In this document: piece after piece, positions 18,157 through 27,163 of the stretch
Layout of the letters: each line of letters begins with the position of its first letter
Numbering within the stretch: the first letter of the stretch is position 1
NCBI RefSeq assembly: GCF_028532485.1
Contig: NZ_CP116942.1
Coordinates: 372,001 to 436,000, forward strand
Length of the DNA stretch: 64,000 nt
Source: Iamia majanohamensis
GTDB lineage: Bacteria; Actinomycetota; Acidimicrobiia; Acidimicrobiales; Iamiaceae
Reading direction: 5' to 3'
Made by a program: the position numbers and the translations under genes
Notes under the pieces: generated by a model
What the model saw: the letters and a program-made list of their open reading frames with translations, nothing else
What the model was told of the DNA's origin: nothing
Databases searched by the model: none

Positions 18157-18162
18157 TAACCT
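18157..18162 (+). promoter_or_regulatory. Predicted -10 box (TAACCT) of mdh
   Basis: TAACCT matches TANNNT and lies 39 bases before the mdh ATG, giving a leader of about 30 bases that includes the AGGAG ribosome binding site at 18189-18193. Confidence 0.4.
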
Positions 18163-18201
18163 CGCAGGCCGGACCGCCGTCGCCTCCCAGGAGCCCCCGC
18201 C

Positions 18202-19191
18202 ATGAGCACCCAGCCCGTCCGCATCGCCGTCACCGGAGCCGCGGGCCAGATCGGCTACAGCCTCCTGTTCCGGCTGGCGAGCGGCGAGCTCCTCGGCCCC
18301 GACACCCCCGTGGCCCTCCAGATGCTGGAGGTCACCCCGGCCCTGGGCGCCCTCGAGGGCGTGGCCATGGAGCTCGACGACTGCGCCTTCCCGCTGCTCA
18401 CCGAGATGGTGCGCACCGACGACGCCGAGGTGGCCTTCGGCGACGCCGACATCGTGTTCTTCGTCGGGGCCATGCCCCGCAAGGCGGGCATGGAGCGGGC
18501 CGACCTGCTCGAGGCCAACGGCGGCATCTTCGGCCCCCAGGGCGCGGCCCTGGCCAAGGCGGCCAAGCCCGACGTCAACGCCCTCGTGGTGGGCAACCCG
18601 GCCAACACCAACGCCCTGATCGCGCTGGGGTCGGCCGAGGGCCTCGATCCCCGCCGGGTCACCGCCATGACCCGCCTCGACCACAACCGGGCCAAGGCCC
18701 AGCTGGCCGCCCGCCTCGGCGTCACCGTCAACGACATCACCAAGATGACGATCTGGGGCAACCACTCCACCACCCAGTACCCGGACCTGGTGCACTGCGA
18801 GGTCGGCGGCCGCTCCGCCTTCGACGCGGTGGGCGACGAGGCCTGGATCGCGGACACCTACATCCCCACCGTGGCCAAGCGGGGCGCGGCCATCATCGAG
18901 GCCCGGGGGGCGTCGAGCGCGGCCAGCGCGGCCAACGCCGCCATCGACCACGTCCGCGACTGGGTCAAGGGCACGCCCGAGGGCGACTGGGTCTCGATGG
19001 GCGTCGTGTCCGACGGCAGCTACGGCGTGCCCGAGGGCCTCGTCTCCTCCTTCCCCTGCACCACCAGGGACGGGGAGTGGGAGATCGTCCAGGGCCTCGA
19101 CATCGACGACTTCTCCCGGCCCCGCATCGACGCCTCGGCCGAGGAGCTGGCCTCCGAGCGCGACACCGTCCGGGAGCTGGGCCTGATCTAG
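18202..19191 (+). CDS. mdh: Malate dehydrogenase
   Basis: A 329-residue NAD-dependent TCA-cycle enzyme (malate to oxaloacetate) of the cytosolic/Thermus-type MDH group. The cofactor loop is [12 protein letters not shown] (11-22), followed by [12 protein letters not shown] (129-140), the substrate arginine region [10 protein letters not shown] and the catalytic His H188 in [13 protein letters not shown]. Length is standard. An AGGAG site lies 8 bases before the ATG. A hypothetical gene follows 6 bases after the stop, so they probably share a transcript. Confidence 0.97.
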   Translation: MSTQPVRIAVTGAAGQIGYSLLFRLASGELLGPDTPVALQMLEVTPALGALEGVAMELDDCAFPLLTEMVRTDDAEVAFGDADIVFFVGAMPRKAGMERADLLEANGGIFGPQGAALAKAAKPDVNALVVGNPANTNALIALGSAEGLDPRRVTAMTRLDHNRAKAQLAARLGVTVNDITKMTIWGNHSTTQYPDLVHCEVGGRSAFDAVGDEAWIADTYIPTVAKRGAAIIEARGASSAASAANAAIDHVRDWVKGTPEGDWVSMGVVSDGSYGVPEGLVSSFPCTTRDGEWEIVQGLDIDDFSRPRIDASAEELASERDTVRELGLI

Positions 19192-19197
19192 GCCGTC

Positions 19198-19863
19198 GTG
19201 CCCGAGCTCGACCCCGACGCCACCCGCACCCTCGAGGGGCTCCTCGCCGTCGGCGAGGACCAGCGGGACGACGACTGGCGGCGCGCCCTCCACGCCGTCG
19301 CGGCCGACGCCCCGCTGGCGTCGCAGCACCCGCAGCTCATCCAGGGCCCCGACGGCTTCGGCTACTTCGCCCTCCAGATCCCGCCGGCCGGGCCCCTGGC
19401 CGAGCCCTACACCGTCCGCCACGTGCAGGAGCCGTGCACCGTCGGCGGCTTCGGCTGCGTCATCTTCGGTCGCGACGGCGAACCGGCCTGGGTGTTCCGC
19501 TACGGCGAGATGTGGGCCCTGCGGGCCGAGGGCCGATTCGACACCCGCCCCCCGGGCGACGACGGGGGCTCGGTCACCCTGCAGGCCGCCGAGGAGGTCC
19601 TGGTCGGGGCGCCGAGCGAGGAGGTGCTGCCCGAGTGGGCCCGCACCGTGCTGCGCCTCGCCCTCGGCCACCTCGGCGTCGAGCGGCCCCTGGTCGCAGT
19701 GGTGCTCCGCCCCGGCGGCGTGCCCGAGCGCTCGCTGGTGCTCGGGCCCCTCGGCCACGTCACCGACGAGGAGCGCCACCACCTGACCTGGTACCTCCCC
19801 GGCCACCTGGGCGCCCTCTTCGACGTCGACGGCCGGTGGTCCGCCCAGTCCCAGCCCCTCTGA
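19198..19863 (+). CDS. Conserved-looking hypothetical protein downstream of mdh
   Basis: A 221-residue soluble protein that I do not recognise. It is acidic at its N terminus (PELDPDATRTLEGLL) and has an aromatic central part (GFGYFALQIPPAG, CVIFGRDGEPAWVFRYGEMWAL) and a C-terminal segment with DEERHHLTWYLPGHLG. No signal peptide, membrane helix or metal motif is visible. Codon use matches its neighbours, so it is a real gene. GTG start 6 bases after the mdh stop suggests translation from the mdh transcript; this does not by itself show a role in malate metabolism. Confidence 0.75.
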   Translation: MPELDPDATRTLEGLLAVGEDQRDDDWRRALHAVAADAPLASQHPQLIQGPDGFGYFALQIPPAGPLAEPYTVRHVQEPCTVGGFGCVIFGRDGEPAWVFRYGEMWALRAEGRFDTRPPGDDGGSVTLQAAEEVLVGAPSEEVLPEWARTVLRLALGHLGVERPLVAVVLRPGGVPERSLVLGPLGHVTDEERHHLTWYLPGHLGALFDVDGRWSAQSQPL

Positions 19864-19941
19864 CCCGCGCCCGCCACCCCCTGGGCACGGGGCCACGAGG
19901 CGGCCATGATGGCGGGCAGACCGGTCCGAGGGAGGGTCGAC

Positions 19942-20661
19942 GTGTGGACCTGCGCCGAGTGCGCGACCGCCAACGACGACGACGGGGCGGACTGCACCGC
20001 GTGCGGCGCCACCGCGCCCACCCCGGGGTGGCGCACGCCCCGGGCCCCGCTCCCCCCGCCTCCCGACGCGGATCCGGCGGGGCCGGCGGCGACCACGCGG
20101 CCGGCGGCCCCCGAGGCCACCGTCCCGGTGGCGACCTGGACCCCCCCGCCCGGCCCCCCACATGCGGGGCCGCCGCCCGTCCCGCCGCCGGGCGGACGAC
20201 CTCGCGGCGCGCCCCTGTCGGTCGTGGTGGTCCTCGCCGTCCTGCTCGTGCTGGTGGTGGCCGGCGGTGGCATCGCCCTGGTCCTGCGCGGCGGTGACGA
20301 GACCGCGACGACCGGGCCCGCCCCGACCGGGTCGACGGGGTCGACCGGCTCCACGGGCTCGACCGGTGCCGAGCCGGCGGCCCTGACCGCGACCGTCGCC
20401 CGGACCTGCGGCGCCGACGGGACCAGCGACTGCTTCCTCTCGGTCCGCTCCGCGCCGGGGGAGGACTCGGTCGAGCGGGGCCGCCTCGACGAGGGCGCGA
20501 CGGTGCAGGTGGTCTGCCAGGTCGAGAGCGACCCGGCCCGGTCCTCGGTGCTCGACCGGTCCTCGACGGTGTGGGCCCGCACCGTCGACGACGAGTACGT
20601 GTCGGCCGTCTTCCTCGACGTCCCCGGCTGGGACCCGTTCACCGTCACCGAGCCGTGCTAG
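19942..20661 (+). CDS. Zinc-finger, single-pass membrane protein with exported SH3-like domain
   Basis: A 239-residue protein. It starts with a RanBP2-type zinc finger (W-T-C-A-E-C ... D-C-T-A-C-G: four Cys as C-x2-C-x10-C-x2-C), then a Pro-rich stretch, a membrane helix (about residues 94-118), a Thr/Gly/Ser repeat (GST units) and an exported domain (about 145-239) with FLSVRSAPGEDS and VWARTVDDEYVSAVFLD, resembling bacterial SH3. The GTG at 19942 is preferred because GGAGGG lies about 6 bases upstream and the finger then begins at residue 2; in-frame ATGs at 19906 and 19909 would add a basic dozen residues. Possibly a sensor with cytoplasmic zinc ribbon; role unknown. Confidence 0.7.
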   Translation: MWTCAECATANDDDGADCTACGATAPTPGWRTPRAPLPPPPDADPAGPAATTRPAAPEATVPVATWTPPPGPPHAGPPPVPPPGGRPRGAPLSVVVVLAVLLVLVVAGGGIALVLRGGDETATTGPAPTGSTGSTGSTGSTGAEPAALTATVARTCGADGTSDCFLSVRSAPGEDSVERGRLDEGATVQVVCQVESDPARSSVLDRSSTVWARTVDDEYVSAVFLDVPGWDPFTVTEPC

Positions 20662-21401
20662 CCGGGCCCCGGCGGCGGGCCCGGGCCCTGCTCGGCGCCG
20701 CCGTGCTGGTGGCCGGGGCGTGCGGCGGCGGCGCCGACCCGGGGGCCGCCCCCTCGCCGGACCCGCACCCCACGACGCAGTCCGCGCCCGCCCCGGCGGA
20801 GGACGCACCGGCCCCGGCGGACCCGCGGTTCGAGGCCCGCATCGTGCCCGTCCCGGCCGAGGTCCGGGCCCGCATGGACGGGCGGTCGATGCGCCCCGAC
20901 TGCCCCGTCGGCTACGACGCCCTCCGGTACGTGACCCTCAGCCACCACGACTTCGAGGGCGGGGTGCGCACCGGGGAGCTGGTGGTGCACGCCGCCGTGG
21001 CCGGGGCGGTGGTCGAGGTCTTCCGGACCCTCTTCGCCGAGGGCTTCCCCATCCGCCGCATGGCCCTGGTCGACGACTTCGACGCCGACGACTTCGCCTC
21101 CATCGAGGCGGACAACACCTCCGCCTTCAACTGCCGCCGCAACCGGGGGGCGCCGGGGTGGTCGGACCACAGCTGGGGGTGGGCCATCGACCTCAACCCC
21201 ATCGAGAACCCCTTCATCACGGCCGAGGGCACCACCTACCACCCGGCCAGCGAGCCCTACCTGGACCGGTCCCGGGACGCATCGGGCGTGATCCTCGCCG
21301 ACGGCCCCGTGGTCGAGGCCTTCGCCGAGGTGGGGTGGTCCTGGGGCGGGGCGTGGCGGCCCGAGCCCGACACCCAGCACCTCAGCCTCACCGGGCGCTG
21401 A
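20655..21401 (+). CDS. M15-type D-alanyl-D-alanine carboxypeptidase-like lipoprotein
   Basis: A 248-residue predicted lipoprotein peptidase acting on cell-wall peptides. The GTG at 20655 overlaps the stop of the preceding gene and gives a basic start, a hydrophobic stretch (LLGAAVLVAGAC) with a lipobox-like Cys near residue 20, then a Pro-rich spacer. The peptidase domain (about 60-248) has the metal-binding SDHSWGWAIDLNPIENP (H and D of the S/T-x-x-x-G-x-A-x-D-L motif) and the late His in DTQHLSL. FNCRRNRG just before the motif is typical of the actinobacterial VanY-like group. No ribosome binding site is evident; coupling to the upstream gene is likely. Confidence 0.85.
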   Translation: MLAGPRRRARALLGAAVLVAGACGGGADPGAAPSPDPHPTTQSAPAPAEDAPAPADPRFEARIVPVPAEVRARMDGRSMRPDCPVGYDALRYVTLSHHDFEGGVRTGELVVHAAVAGAVVEVFRTLFAEGFPIRRMALVDDFDADDFASIEADNTSAFNCRRNRGAPGWSDHSWGWAIDLNPIENPFITAEGTTYHPASEPYLDRSRDASGVILADGPVVEAFAEVGWSWGGAWRPEPDTQHLSLTGR

Positions 21402-21413
21402 GGGCGCGCCGGG

Positions 21414-22250
21414 CTACTTGAGGAACTTGCTGGTCGTGTTGTCGGCCAGCACCTTGCCGTCGGTCTGACACGAGGCGCAGTAGGCCACCTCGTAGGCGCG
21501 GTACTCGACGGTCCGCACCTCGTCGCCGCAGTCCGGGCAGGGCTCGCCCTTGCGGTGGTGCACCGCCCCGGGCCGGTCCTTCGAGGCCGACATGTCGTCG
21601 CGGCCCCGCTCGAAGGCCAGGCCCTCGGCCACGCACGCCCCGATGGCCTCGACCAGCCGGGCCGCGTCGTCGGCGTCGAGCTTCGGGGTCGAGGCGAAGG
21701 GGGAGAGGCGGGCCCGGTGGCAGACCTCGTTGGCCAGGCGGCGACCGAGGCCGGCGAGGGTGCGCTGGTCGCGCAGGAAGCCGTGGAGCCGGCCGCGGTT
21801 CCCGTGCAGCAGGGCGAGGAGGGCCTCGGCGTCGAGGGCGTCGGCGTCGGGACCGAGGTGGTCGAGGGGCGGCTGGGCCTCGGGGTCGCCGGCCACGACC
21901 CACACGCCGGCCTTGCGCTCGGTCCCGGCCTCGGTGAGCAGCAGCGCCCGGTCGCCGTCCAGCTCCCACCGGGCGACGCCGCCTCGCGGCTTCTTGGCCC
22001 GCTTGGGGTCGGGGCGCAGGCGCCCGCCCTGCATGAGGTGGACCACGAAGGTGGCCACCCCGAAGTCGAGGAGGAGGTGCTTGCCCCGCTGGCCCACGTA
22101 GGCGAGGGGGTGGTCGACGACGACGTCCGGGGCCGGGTCGAAGGTCTTGAGGGCGGTGAACGACAGCGGCGTGAAGCGGGTGAGCACGGCGCCGGCCAGG
22201 TCGCGGTCGAGGCGCTCGGCGTGCGCCCTCACCTCGGGCAGCTCGGGCAT
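21414..22250 (-). CDS. Fpg/Nei family DNA glycosylase
   Basis: A 278-residue base-excision repair enzyme. After Met removal the catalytic Pro-Glu (P2-E3 in MPELPEVRAH) is at the N terminus. K57 in RGKHLLLDF and the HLMQGGR loop are conserved, and the C-terminal zinc finger has C238/C241 and C258/C261. The family removes oxidised purines or pyrimidines and nicks the strand. Between the two groups the sequence is ambiguous: the tail after the finger (DNTTSKFLK) is longer than in standard MutM. The ATG overlaps the TGA of the upstream SCP2 gene by one base (TGATG), so both are translated together. Confidence 0.9.
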   Translation of the reverse strand: MPELPEVRAHAERLDRDLAGAVLTRFTPLSFTALKTFDPAPDVVVDHPLAYVGQRGKHLLLDFGVATFVVHLMQGGRLRPDPKRAKKPRGGVARWELDGDRALLLTEAGTERKAGVWVVAGDPEAQPPLDHLGPDADALDAEALLALLHGNRGRLHGFLRDQRTLAGLGRRLANEVCHRARLSPFASTPKLDADDAARLVEAIGACVAEGLAFERGRDDMSASKDRPGAVHHRKGEPCPDCGDEVRTVEYRAYEVAYCASCQTDGKVLADNTTSKFLK

Positions 22251-22633
22251 CAGCCCGCCTCCGACCGGGACGAGGCGAAGACGTCGCCCAGCCCCGACAA
22301 GGCGGGGGCCAGCTCGAGCAGCACGCCCACGTCGCCGCCGACCCGGATGCGCCCCAGCACGAACGCGGTGCGCGCCGCGACCTCGCCCCGGGCCACCGCC
22401 CGGGCCACCTCGGCGTCCTGGGAGAAGGTCACGTCCGGGGCCTCGGCCGGGCCCGGCCGGACCGCCACCTCCCCGTCGTCGAGCACCACGTGCCACCGGG
22501 CTCGCCGTCCGTCCTCGACCACCTCCTGGCCGATCACGACGTGGCGCCCGACCGAGGCGGCGCGCAGGTCGCCGTCGGCCCGGGCCGCGGCGTCCAGGCT
22601 CTGCACCCACTCCTCGGACCACACCTCCGGCAC
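22250..22633 (-). CDS. SCP2 sterol-binding domain protein
   Basis: A 127-residue protein made of one SCP2-like domain (about 10-115), recognised by the strand order with RARWHVVLDDGEVAVRPG, DVTFSQDAEVARAVARGE and the closing LGRIRVGGDVGVLLEL (usual family form: G-x-I-x-x-x-G-x-x). Such proteins bind lipids in the cytosol. The GTG at 22633 lies 7 bases after a TACGCT -10 box and fits the family start. It is translationally coupled to the Fpg/Nei glycosylase gene, an association I cannot explain by function. Confidence 0.85.
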   Translation of the reverse strand: MPEVWSEEWVQSLDAAARADGDLRAASVGRHVVIGQEVVEDGRRARWHVVLDDGEVAVRPGPAEAPDVTFSQDAEVARAVARGEVAARTAFVLGRIRVGGDVGVLLELAPALSGLGDVFASSRSEAG

Positions 22634-22640
22634 GGGGGGC

Positions 22641-22646
22641 AGCGTA
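22641..22646 (-). promoter_or_regulatory. Predicted -10 box (TACGCT) of leaderless SCP2-glycosylase operon
   Basis: On the minus strand TACGCT ends 7 bases before the GTG at 22633. It stands back-to-back with the plus-strand box at 22709-22714. Confidence 0.5.
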
Positions 22647-22708
22647 CCGGCGCTCCCCGGGGGGCCGGTCGCCGGTCGGGCGCCCCCGGCGGCGGGGCGG
22701 GCACCACG

Positions 22709-22714
22709 TACCAT
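22709..22714 (+). promoter_or_regulatory. Predicted -10 box (TACCAT) of leaderless gene at 22724
   Basis: TACCAT ends 9 bases before the ATG at 22724; it matches TANNNT and no ribosome binding site is seen. Confidence 0.45.
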
Positions 22715-22723
22715 CGGGCGCCG

Positions 22724-23671
22724 ATGCCACCGCCCGACCCCACCGCCGCCGTGCCCGCGACCGACGAGGGCCGCCACGCCCCGGGCCCGGACCCCCTGTG
22801 GAACGAGTCGTGGTACTTCGACTTCGCCACCGCCGACGGCTCGCTCGGGGGCTACGTGCGCCTCGGCCTCTACCCCAACCTCGGGGTGGTCTGGTACTGG
22901 GGCTGCGTGGTGGGCGAGGGCCGGCCGCTCGTCACCGTCATCGACCACGAGGTCCCCCTGCCGACCACCGGGCTCGAGGTCCGCGCCGAGGGGCTGTGGG
23001 CCAGCCACCAGCAGGAGGAGGCCCTGGAGCACTGGTCGCTCGGCTGCGAGGCCTTCGCCGTCGGCGTCGACGACCCCGCCGAGGTCTACGGCGACCTCCG
23101 GGGCGACCGGGTGCCCTTCGGCCTCGACCTGGAGTGGGAGACCGTCGGCGGCGCCTACCCCTACCCGGGCGTGGACCGCTACGAGGTCCCCTGCCGGGTC
23201 ACCGGCGAGGTGCTGGTCGGCCAGGAGCGCATCGAGCTCGACGGCCCCGGCCAGCGCGACCACTCCTGGGGGGTGCGCGACTGGTGGTCCTACGGGTGGT
23301 CCTGGTGCTCGGCCGCCCTCGACGACGGCACCCGCACCCACGCCACCCACGTGACCCTCGGCGACACGACCCTCTACGACACCGCCTACGTGCAGGCCCC
23401 CGGGGCCACCCCGGCGGGCACCGGGGTCGTCCGTCGCGACCAGGTCCTCGGCGCCGAGGGCCTGCCCACCTCGGGCGAGCTGGTGCTGGCCGACCCGGCA
23501 GGGGGCGCCGACCTCGCCCTGGAGATCACCCCGGTGGCCTTCGCCCCGGTCCTGCTCGTCGGCCCCGACGGCCGGCGGTCGCGGTTCCCCCGGGCCCTGT
23601 GCCGCTACGCCACCGACGACGGGCGCACCGGCGTGGGCTGGACCGAGTGGAACCAACCCCAGGCCTCGTGA
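22724..23671 (+). CDS. DUF7064/DUF7065-like (AttH/lipocalin-like) protein
   Basis: A 315-residue soluble protein rich in Trp, Tyr and beta strands. The N-terminal half has NESWYFDFATADGSLGGYVR and a strand set with WYWGCVVGEGRPLV; the C-terminal half has the signature GPGQRDHSWGVRDWW followed by SYGWSWCSAALDDGTR. That HSWG-RDW block is characteristic of the actinobacterial families named DUF7064/7065, whose fold resembles AttH and hydroxyneurosporene synthases. Members often sit near lipid or steroid genes; here the nearest is the divergent SCP2 gene. Activity unknown. Confidence 0.75.
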   Translation: MPPPDPTAAVPATDEGRHAPGPDPLWNESWYFDFATADGSLGGYVRLGLYPNLGVVWYWGCVVGEGRPLVTVIDHEVPLPTTGLEVRAEGLWASHQQEEALEHWSLGCEAFAVGVDDPAEVYGDLRGDRVPFGLDLEWETVGGAYPYPGVDRYEVPCRVTGEVLVGQERIELDGPGQRDHSWGVRDWWSYGWSWCSAALDDGTRTHATHVTLGDTTLYDTAYVQAPGATPAGTGVVRRDQVLGAEGLPTSGELVLADPAGGADLALEITPVAFAPVLLVGPDGRRSRFPRALCRYATDDGRTGVGWTEWNQPQAS

Positions 23672-23740
23672 GCGAGCGCGGGTGACGGCCCCGGGGGGCG
23701 GGGCGGAGCGGTCGGGGCGGGTCCCCGTGCGGCCCCGCCG

Positions 23741-26700
23741 ATGACCGCCGACGTCGACGCGCCCACGGACGGTCGGGCCGGGCCCGAGGGGGCCGCCCCG
23801 CCCCGCCGGCGCCGGTCGGGCTCGGCCGTCGACGACGTGCGGGACCTGCTCGCCGGGGCCTGGGCCCAGGCCGTGGTGTTCGCCCTGCTGGCCACCGTGG
23901 CGGTCACCGGCAGCAGCCCGGACCGCTACGTGGGCGACAACCGCTTCGACCAGTACTGGGCCCCTGGCCACCGCCTGGTCCGCTCCCTGTTCCTCTGGGA
24001 CGGCACCCGCGGCCTCGGCGCCACCCGGGAGGACCTCTGGCCCATCGAGGTCGCCCCCCTCGCCCTGCTCCGCGGCCTCGGCCTCGGCCCGCTCGCGACC
24101 CAGCGGGTCTGGCACGTGGTGCTGCTGGTGGTGGCGGCCACCGGGGCGGCGGCGGTGCTCCGCGCCGTGCGGACCCGCACCGCGTCCCCCGCCACCGCCC
24201 TGGGCCCGTTCCTCGCCGGGCTCGTCTACGGCTTCGGGGCCTACTCCCACACCTACTTCCTGCCGACCAACCTCTACGTCGCCTACGCCCTGGCCCCGTG
24301 GGTCGTGCTCTGCGCCCTGCGGGGCGCGGTGAGCGAGCGGCCCTGGCGCAGCGCCGCGGTCGCCGCCCTGCTCATCGGGGCGCTCGGCAACACCGACACC
24401 CCCGGCGTGGTGATGGCCATGCTGGCCGTGCCGGTGGTGGCGGTGTGGTCGTCGTCGGCCGCGGGGAGGGGGTGGCGCCCGGGCCTCGGGTGGCTGGCGC
24501 GCGCCGCCGGGCTGGGCCTGGCCGTGTCGGTGGCCGCGCTCTGGAAGAGCTGGGCCGGGGCGTCGGTGCTGGCCCAGCGCCTGGGCTCCACCGAGTCGCC
24601 CGAGACCGTCGCGGCCGCCTCGTCCTGGTCCGAGACGCTGCGCGGCCTGGGCTTCTGGCTCTCCTACTACCGGGGCCCCGACCTGGCCCGGCCCCAGGGC
24701 GCGGCCTACTTCGCCGACCCCGTGGTGGTCGCCGCGACCTTCGTCCCCGTGCTGCTGGCCCTGGCCGCCCTCCTCCTGCCCGAGGTGCGCAGCCGGGGCC
24801 TGTGGGCCCTGTGCATCGTCGGCTCCGCGGTGGTCATGGTGGGGCTCCACCCGGTGGCCGACCCGGTGCCGCTGGGGGCGCTGCTCGACCGGGCCTTCGA
24901 GGCGTCGTCGACGCTGTCGGGCTTCCGGAGCACCTACAAGGCCGGCGCCGGGCTGGTGCTGGGCGTGGCCGTGCTCACCGGCATCGGCGTCGACGCCCTC
25001 TCGGCGCGCCTGGAGCAGCACGGACGGCGGGCGACGCTGCTGCGGGTGTCGGTCGTGGCCCTGCTGCTGGTGGGGGGCCTGCCCTTCTGGACCGGCGACC
25101 TCTACGACGACGAGGCCACGTCCGCCCCCGTCCCGTCCTACTGGGAGGACGCGGCCCGGGCGGTCAACGACCTCCCCGGCGACGGCCGCATCCTCGTGCT
25201 CCCCGCCTCCACCCGGGCGATCTACCGGTGGGGCTGGGTCGGCGACGACATCCTCGACTCGCTGCTCACCCGACCCCAGGCCGTCGACGTCACCATCCCG
25301 CTCAGCACGCCGGAGGCGGCCGACCTGCTGGCCGCCGTCTCCCGGGCCGTCGACGACGCCCGTCACCGCGACGGCAGCCTGGCGCCGGTCCTGCGTCGCC
25401 TGGGCATCGACCACGTGCTCGTCCGCAACGACCTCGACGCCGACCGGACCCGCACCACCTTCCCCGCCCGCCTGAGCCGCCTGCGCGACGACCCCGGCCT
25501 CCAGCGCATCGCGACCTTCGGCAGCCGCCAGGAGGCGGAGGAGGCCCGGGGCCAGGCCAGCTCCTCCGGGGGCGACGACGACCCCGGCGACCTGCCCCCC
25601 CTCGAGCTCTACGCCCTCACCGACCCCGGCCCCGTCGGGCCCCGCCTCGCGTCCGTCGCCGCCCCCCTCGTCCTGAGCGGCAGCGGCGACGCCCTGCCCC
25701 CGCTCGCCGCCTCCGGTGACCTCGACCGCGCCGGCACCGTGCGGTACGGGCCCGACCTCGACGACGACGAGCTGGTCGCGGCCCTCGACGACGACGGCGG
25801 GCGGGTGGTGCTCACCGACACCAACCGGCGACGGGTCACGGTGGTGAACAGCCTCGTGCGCGACGAGAGCTGGACCCTCGCCGCCGGCGAGGACCTCGAC
25901 CGCGAGGGCGCCGCCCTCTTCGACGCCCCCGGCACCCAGACCGTCGCCTGGTACGCGGACGCCACCCGGATCTCCTCCGACGGCTTCCCCCGGACCGCGG
26001 CGGGGTCCCAGCCCTGGACCCGACCGGCCATGGCCTTCGACGGCGACGGGGCGACGGCGTGGCAGACCGTCGAGCTGTCCGACCAGGAGGGCACCACCCT
26101 GCGGGTCGACCTGCGCGAGCCCGAGGAGGTCGGCACGGTCCGCCTCGACCCGGTGGGCTCCCCCAACGACCCCCGGCGGCTGACCGAGGTCGAGGTCCGC
26201 ACCTCCGACGGGACCCGGCGCACCGTCGACCTGGCCGAGGGGCCGGCCGAGGTCGACCTGGCCAGCGGACCCAGCGAGTGGATCGAGATCGAGATCACCG
26301 GCGTCACCGGCGACGGCTTCGCCCCCGTGGGCCTGACCGAGGTCGAGGTCGAGGGGCTGGACCTCCGGGAGTGGATCCAGCTCCCCGACGACCTCGCCCG
26401 CCGGGCCGACGGCTCCGACGAGGTGGCGGCCGTGCTGGAGGGCGCACCCCTGGCGGTGACCCTCACCCGCGACCGGCCCGAGGCCCCCTTCCCGGTCGAG
26501 CCCCTGCTCCGCCGCCGGTTCCGGCTGCCGTCGGACCGGCGCCTCGCCCTCCGGGGCGAGGTGGTCCCGTTCCGCGGCGAGGAGGTGGACCAGGTGCGGG
26601 AGATGGCCGAGGGCTGCGTCGGTGGGGTGTTGGACGTGGACGGCGAGGACGTGCCGGTGACCCTGGCCGACCCCGACCAGGAGGTGGTCCTCGGGGCCGC

Positions 26701-27151
26701 CTACGAGGTGGTGGCCTGCGACCCCGTGGTGCTCGACGCCGGGTGGCACCGCCTGGCCGTCGACCGGGAGAGCTCGCTCGACCGGCTCGTGCTCGACGAC
26801 GGCGACGCCCCCCCGGCCCCGGGCCCGGCGGGCACCGTCGAGGTCCTGGCCGACGGGCCCGAGGACGTGCACCTGCGGGTCGATGCCCCCGACGGCGGCG
26901 TGCTGCTCACCGGGGAGTCGTGGGACGACCGGTGGGTGGCCACCGTCGACGGCGAGGACCTGGGGGCGGCCTCCCCCCACGACACCCTCGGCGGGTGGGA
27001 GCTGCCGCCGGGGGAGGACCTCGACGTGCGCCTCGAGTTCGCCCCCGCCCGGATCCACCGCCTGGCGATGGTGGTGTCGCTGGTGGCCGCGGCCGGCTGC
27101 GTCGCCCTGGCGGTCACGGGCGGGCCCCGTCGTCGGCGCCGCCGCACCTGA
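23741..27151 (+). CDS. AftD-like alpha-(1->3)-arabinofuranosyltransferase (DUF3367), GT-C membrane enzyme
   Basis: An 1136-residue protein. After a disordered start, residues about 40-450 hold a GT-C membrane core: the family-typical YVGDNRFDQYWAPGHRLVRS and LWPIEVAPLALLRGLGL near the start, PTNLYVAYALAPW, and FRSTYKAGAGLVLGVAV. A large exported part follows, with LPGDGRILVLPAS (about 480) and a discoidin/F5-8C-like region (about 735-880) around WTRPAMAFDGDGATAWQTV; one membrane helix closes the chain before an Arg-rich tail. AftD adds arabinose to cell-wall arabinan from decaprenyl-phospho-arabinose in mycobacteria; the same donor is assumed here. It converges with the GT4-methyltransferase gene, 12 bp apart. 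Confidence 0.85.
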   Translation: MTADVDAPTDGRAGPEGAAPPRRRRSGSAVDDVRDLLAGAWAQAVVFALLATVAVTGSSPDRYVGDNRFDQYWAPGHRLVRSLFLWDGTRGLGATREDLWPIEVAPLALLRGLGLGPLATQRVWHVVLLVVAATGAAAVLRAVRTRTASPATALGPFLAGLVYGFGAYSHTYFLPTNLYVAYALAPWVVLCALRGAVSERPWRSAAVAALLIGALGNTDTPGVVMAMLAVPVVAVWSSSAAGRGWRPGLGWLARAAGLGLAVSVAALWKSWAGASVLAQRLGSTESPETVAAASSWSETLRGLGFWLSYYRGPDLARPQGAAYFADPVVVAATFVPVLLALAALLLPEVRSRGLWALCIVGSAVVMVGLHPVADPVPLGALLDRAFEASSTLSGFRSTYKAGAGLVLGVAVLTGIGVDALSARLEQHGRRATLLRVSVVALLLVGGLPFWTGDLYDDEATSAPVPSYWEDAARAVNDLPGDGRILVLPASTRAIYRWGWVGDDILDSLLTRPQAVDVTIPLSTPEAADLLAAVSRAVDDARHRDGSLAPVLRRLGIDHVLVRNDLDADRTRTTFPARLSRLRDDPGLQRIATFGSRQEAEEARGQASSSGGDDDPGDLPPLELYALTDPGPVGPRLASVAAPLVLSGSGDALPPLAASGDLDRAGTVRYGPDLDDDELVAALDDDGGRVVLTDTNRRRVTVVNSLVRDESWTLAAGEDLDREGAALFDAPGTQTVAWYADATRISSDGFPRTAAGSQPWTRPAMAFDGDGATAWQTVELSDQEGTTLRVDLREPEEVGTVRLDPVGSPNDPRRLTEVEVRTSDGTRRTVDLAEGPAEVDLASGPSEWIEIEITGVTGDGFAPVGLTEVEVEGLDLREWIQLPDDLARRADGSDEVAAVLEGAPLAVTLTRDRPEAPFPVEPLLRRRFRLPSDRRLALRGEVVPFRGEEVDQVREMAEGCVGGVLDVDGEDVPVTLADPDQEVVLGAAYEVVACDPVVLDAGWHRLAVDRESSLDRLVLDDGDAPPAPGPAGTVEVLADGPEDVHLRVDAPDGGVLLTGESWDDRWVATVDGEDLGAASPHDTLGGWELPPGEDLDVRLEFAPARIHRLAMVVSLVAAAGCVALAVTGGPRRRRRRT

Positions 27152-27163
27152 TCGTCGGGGACG

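Noticed and set aside
20571-20654. Longer N terminus for the M15 peptidase
   Set aside because: It would overlap the preceding gene by 90 bases and put Arg-rich sequence before the lipoprotein signal; the GTG at 20655 gives a normal signal peptide.
22250-27058. A minus-strand open frame of 1600 codons over the AftD-like gene
   Set aside because: Only its last 127 codons (the SCP2 protein) are real; the rest mirrors the plus-strand genes and has no family sequence.
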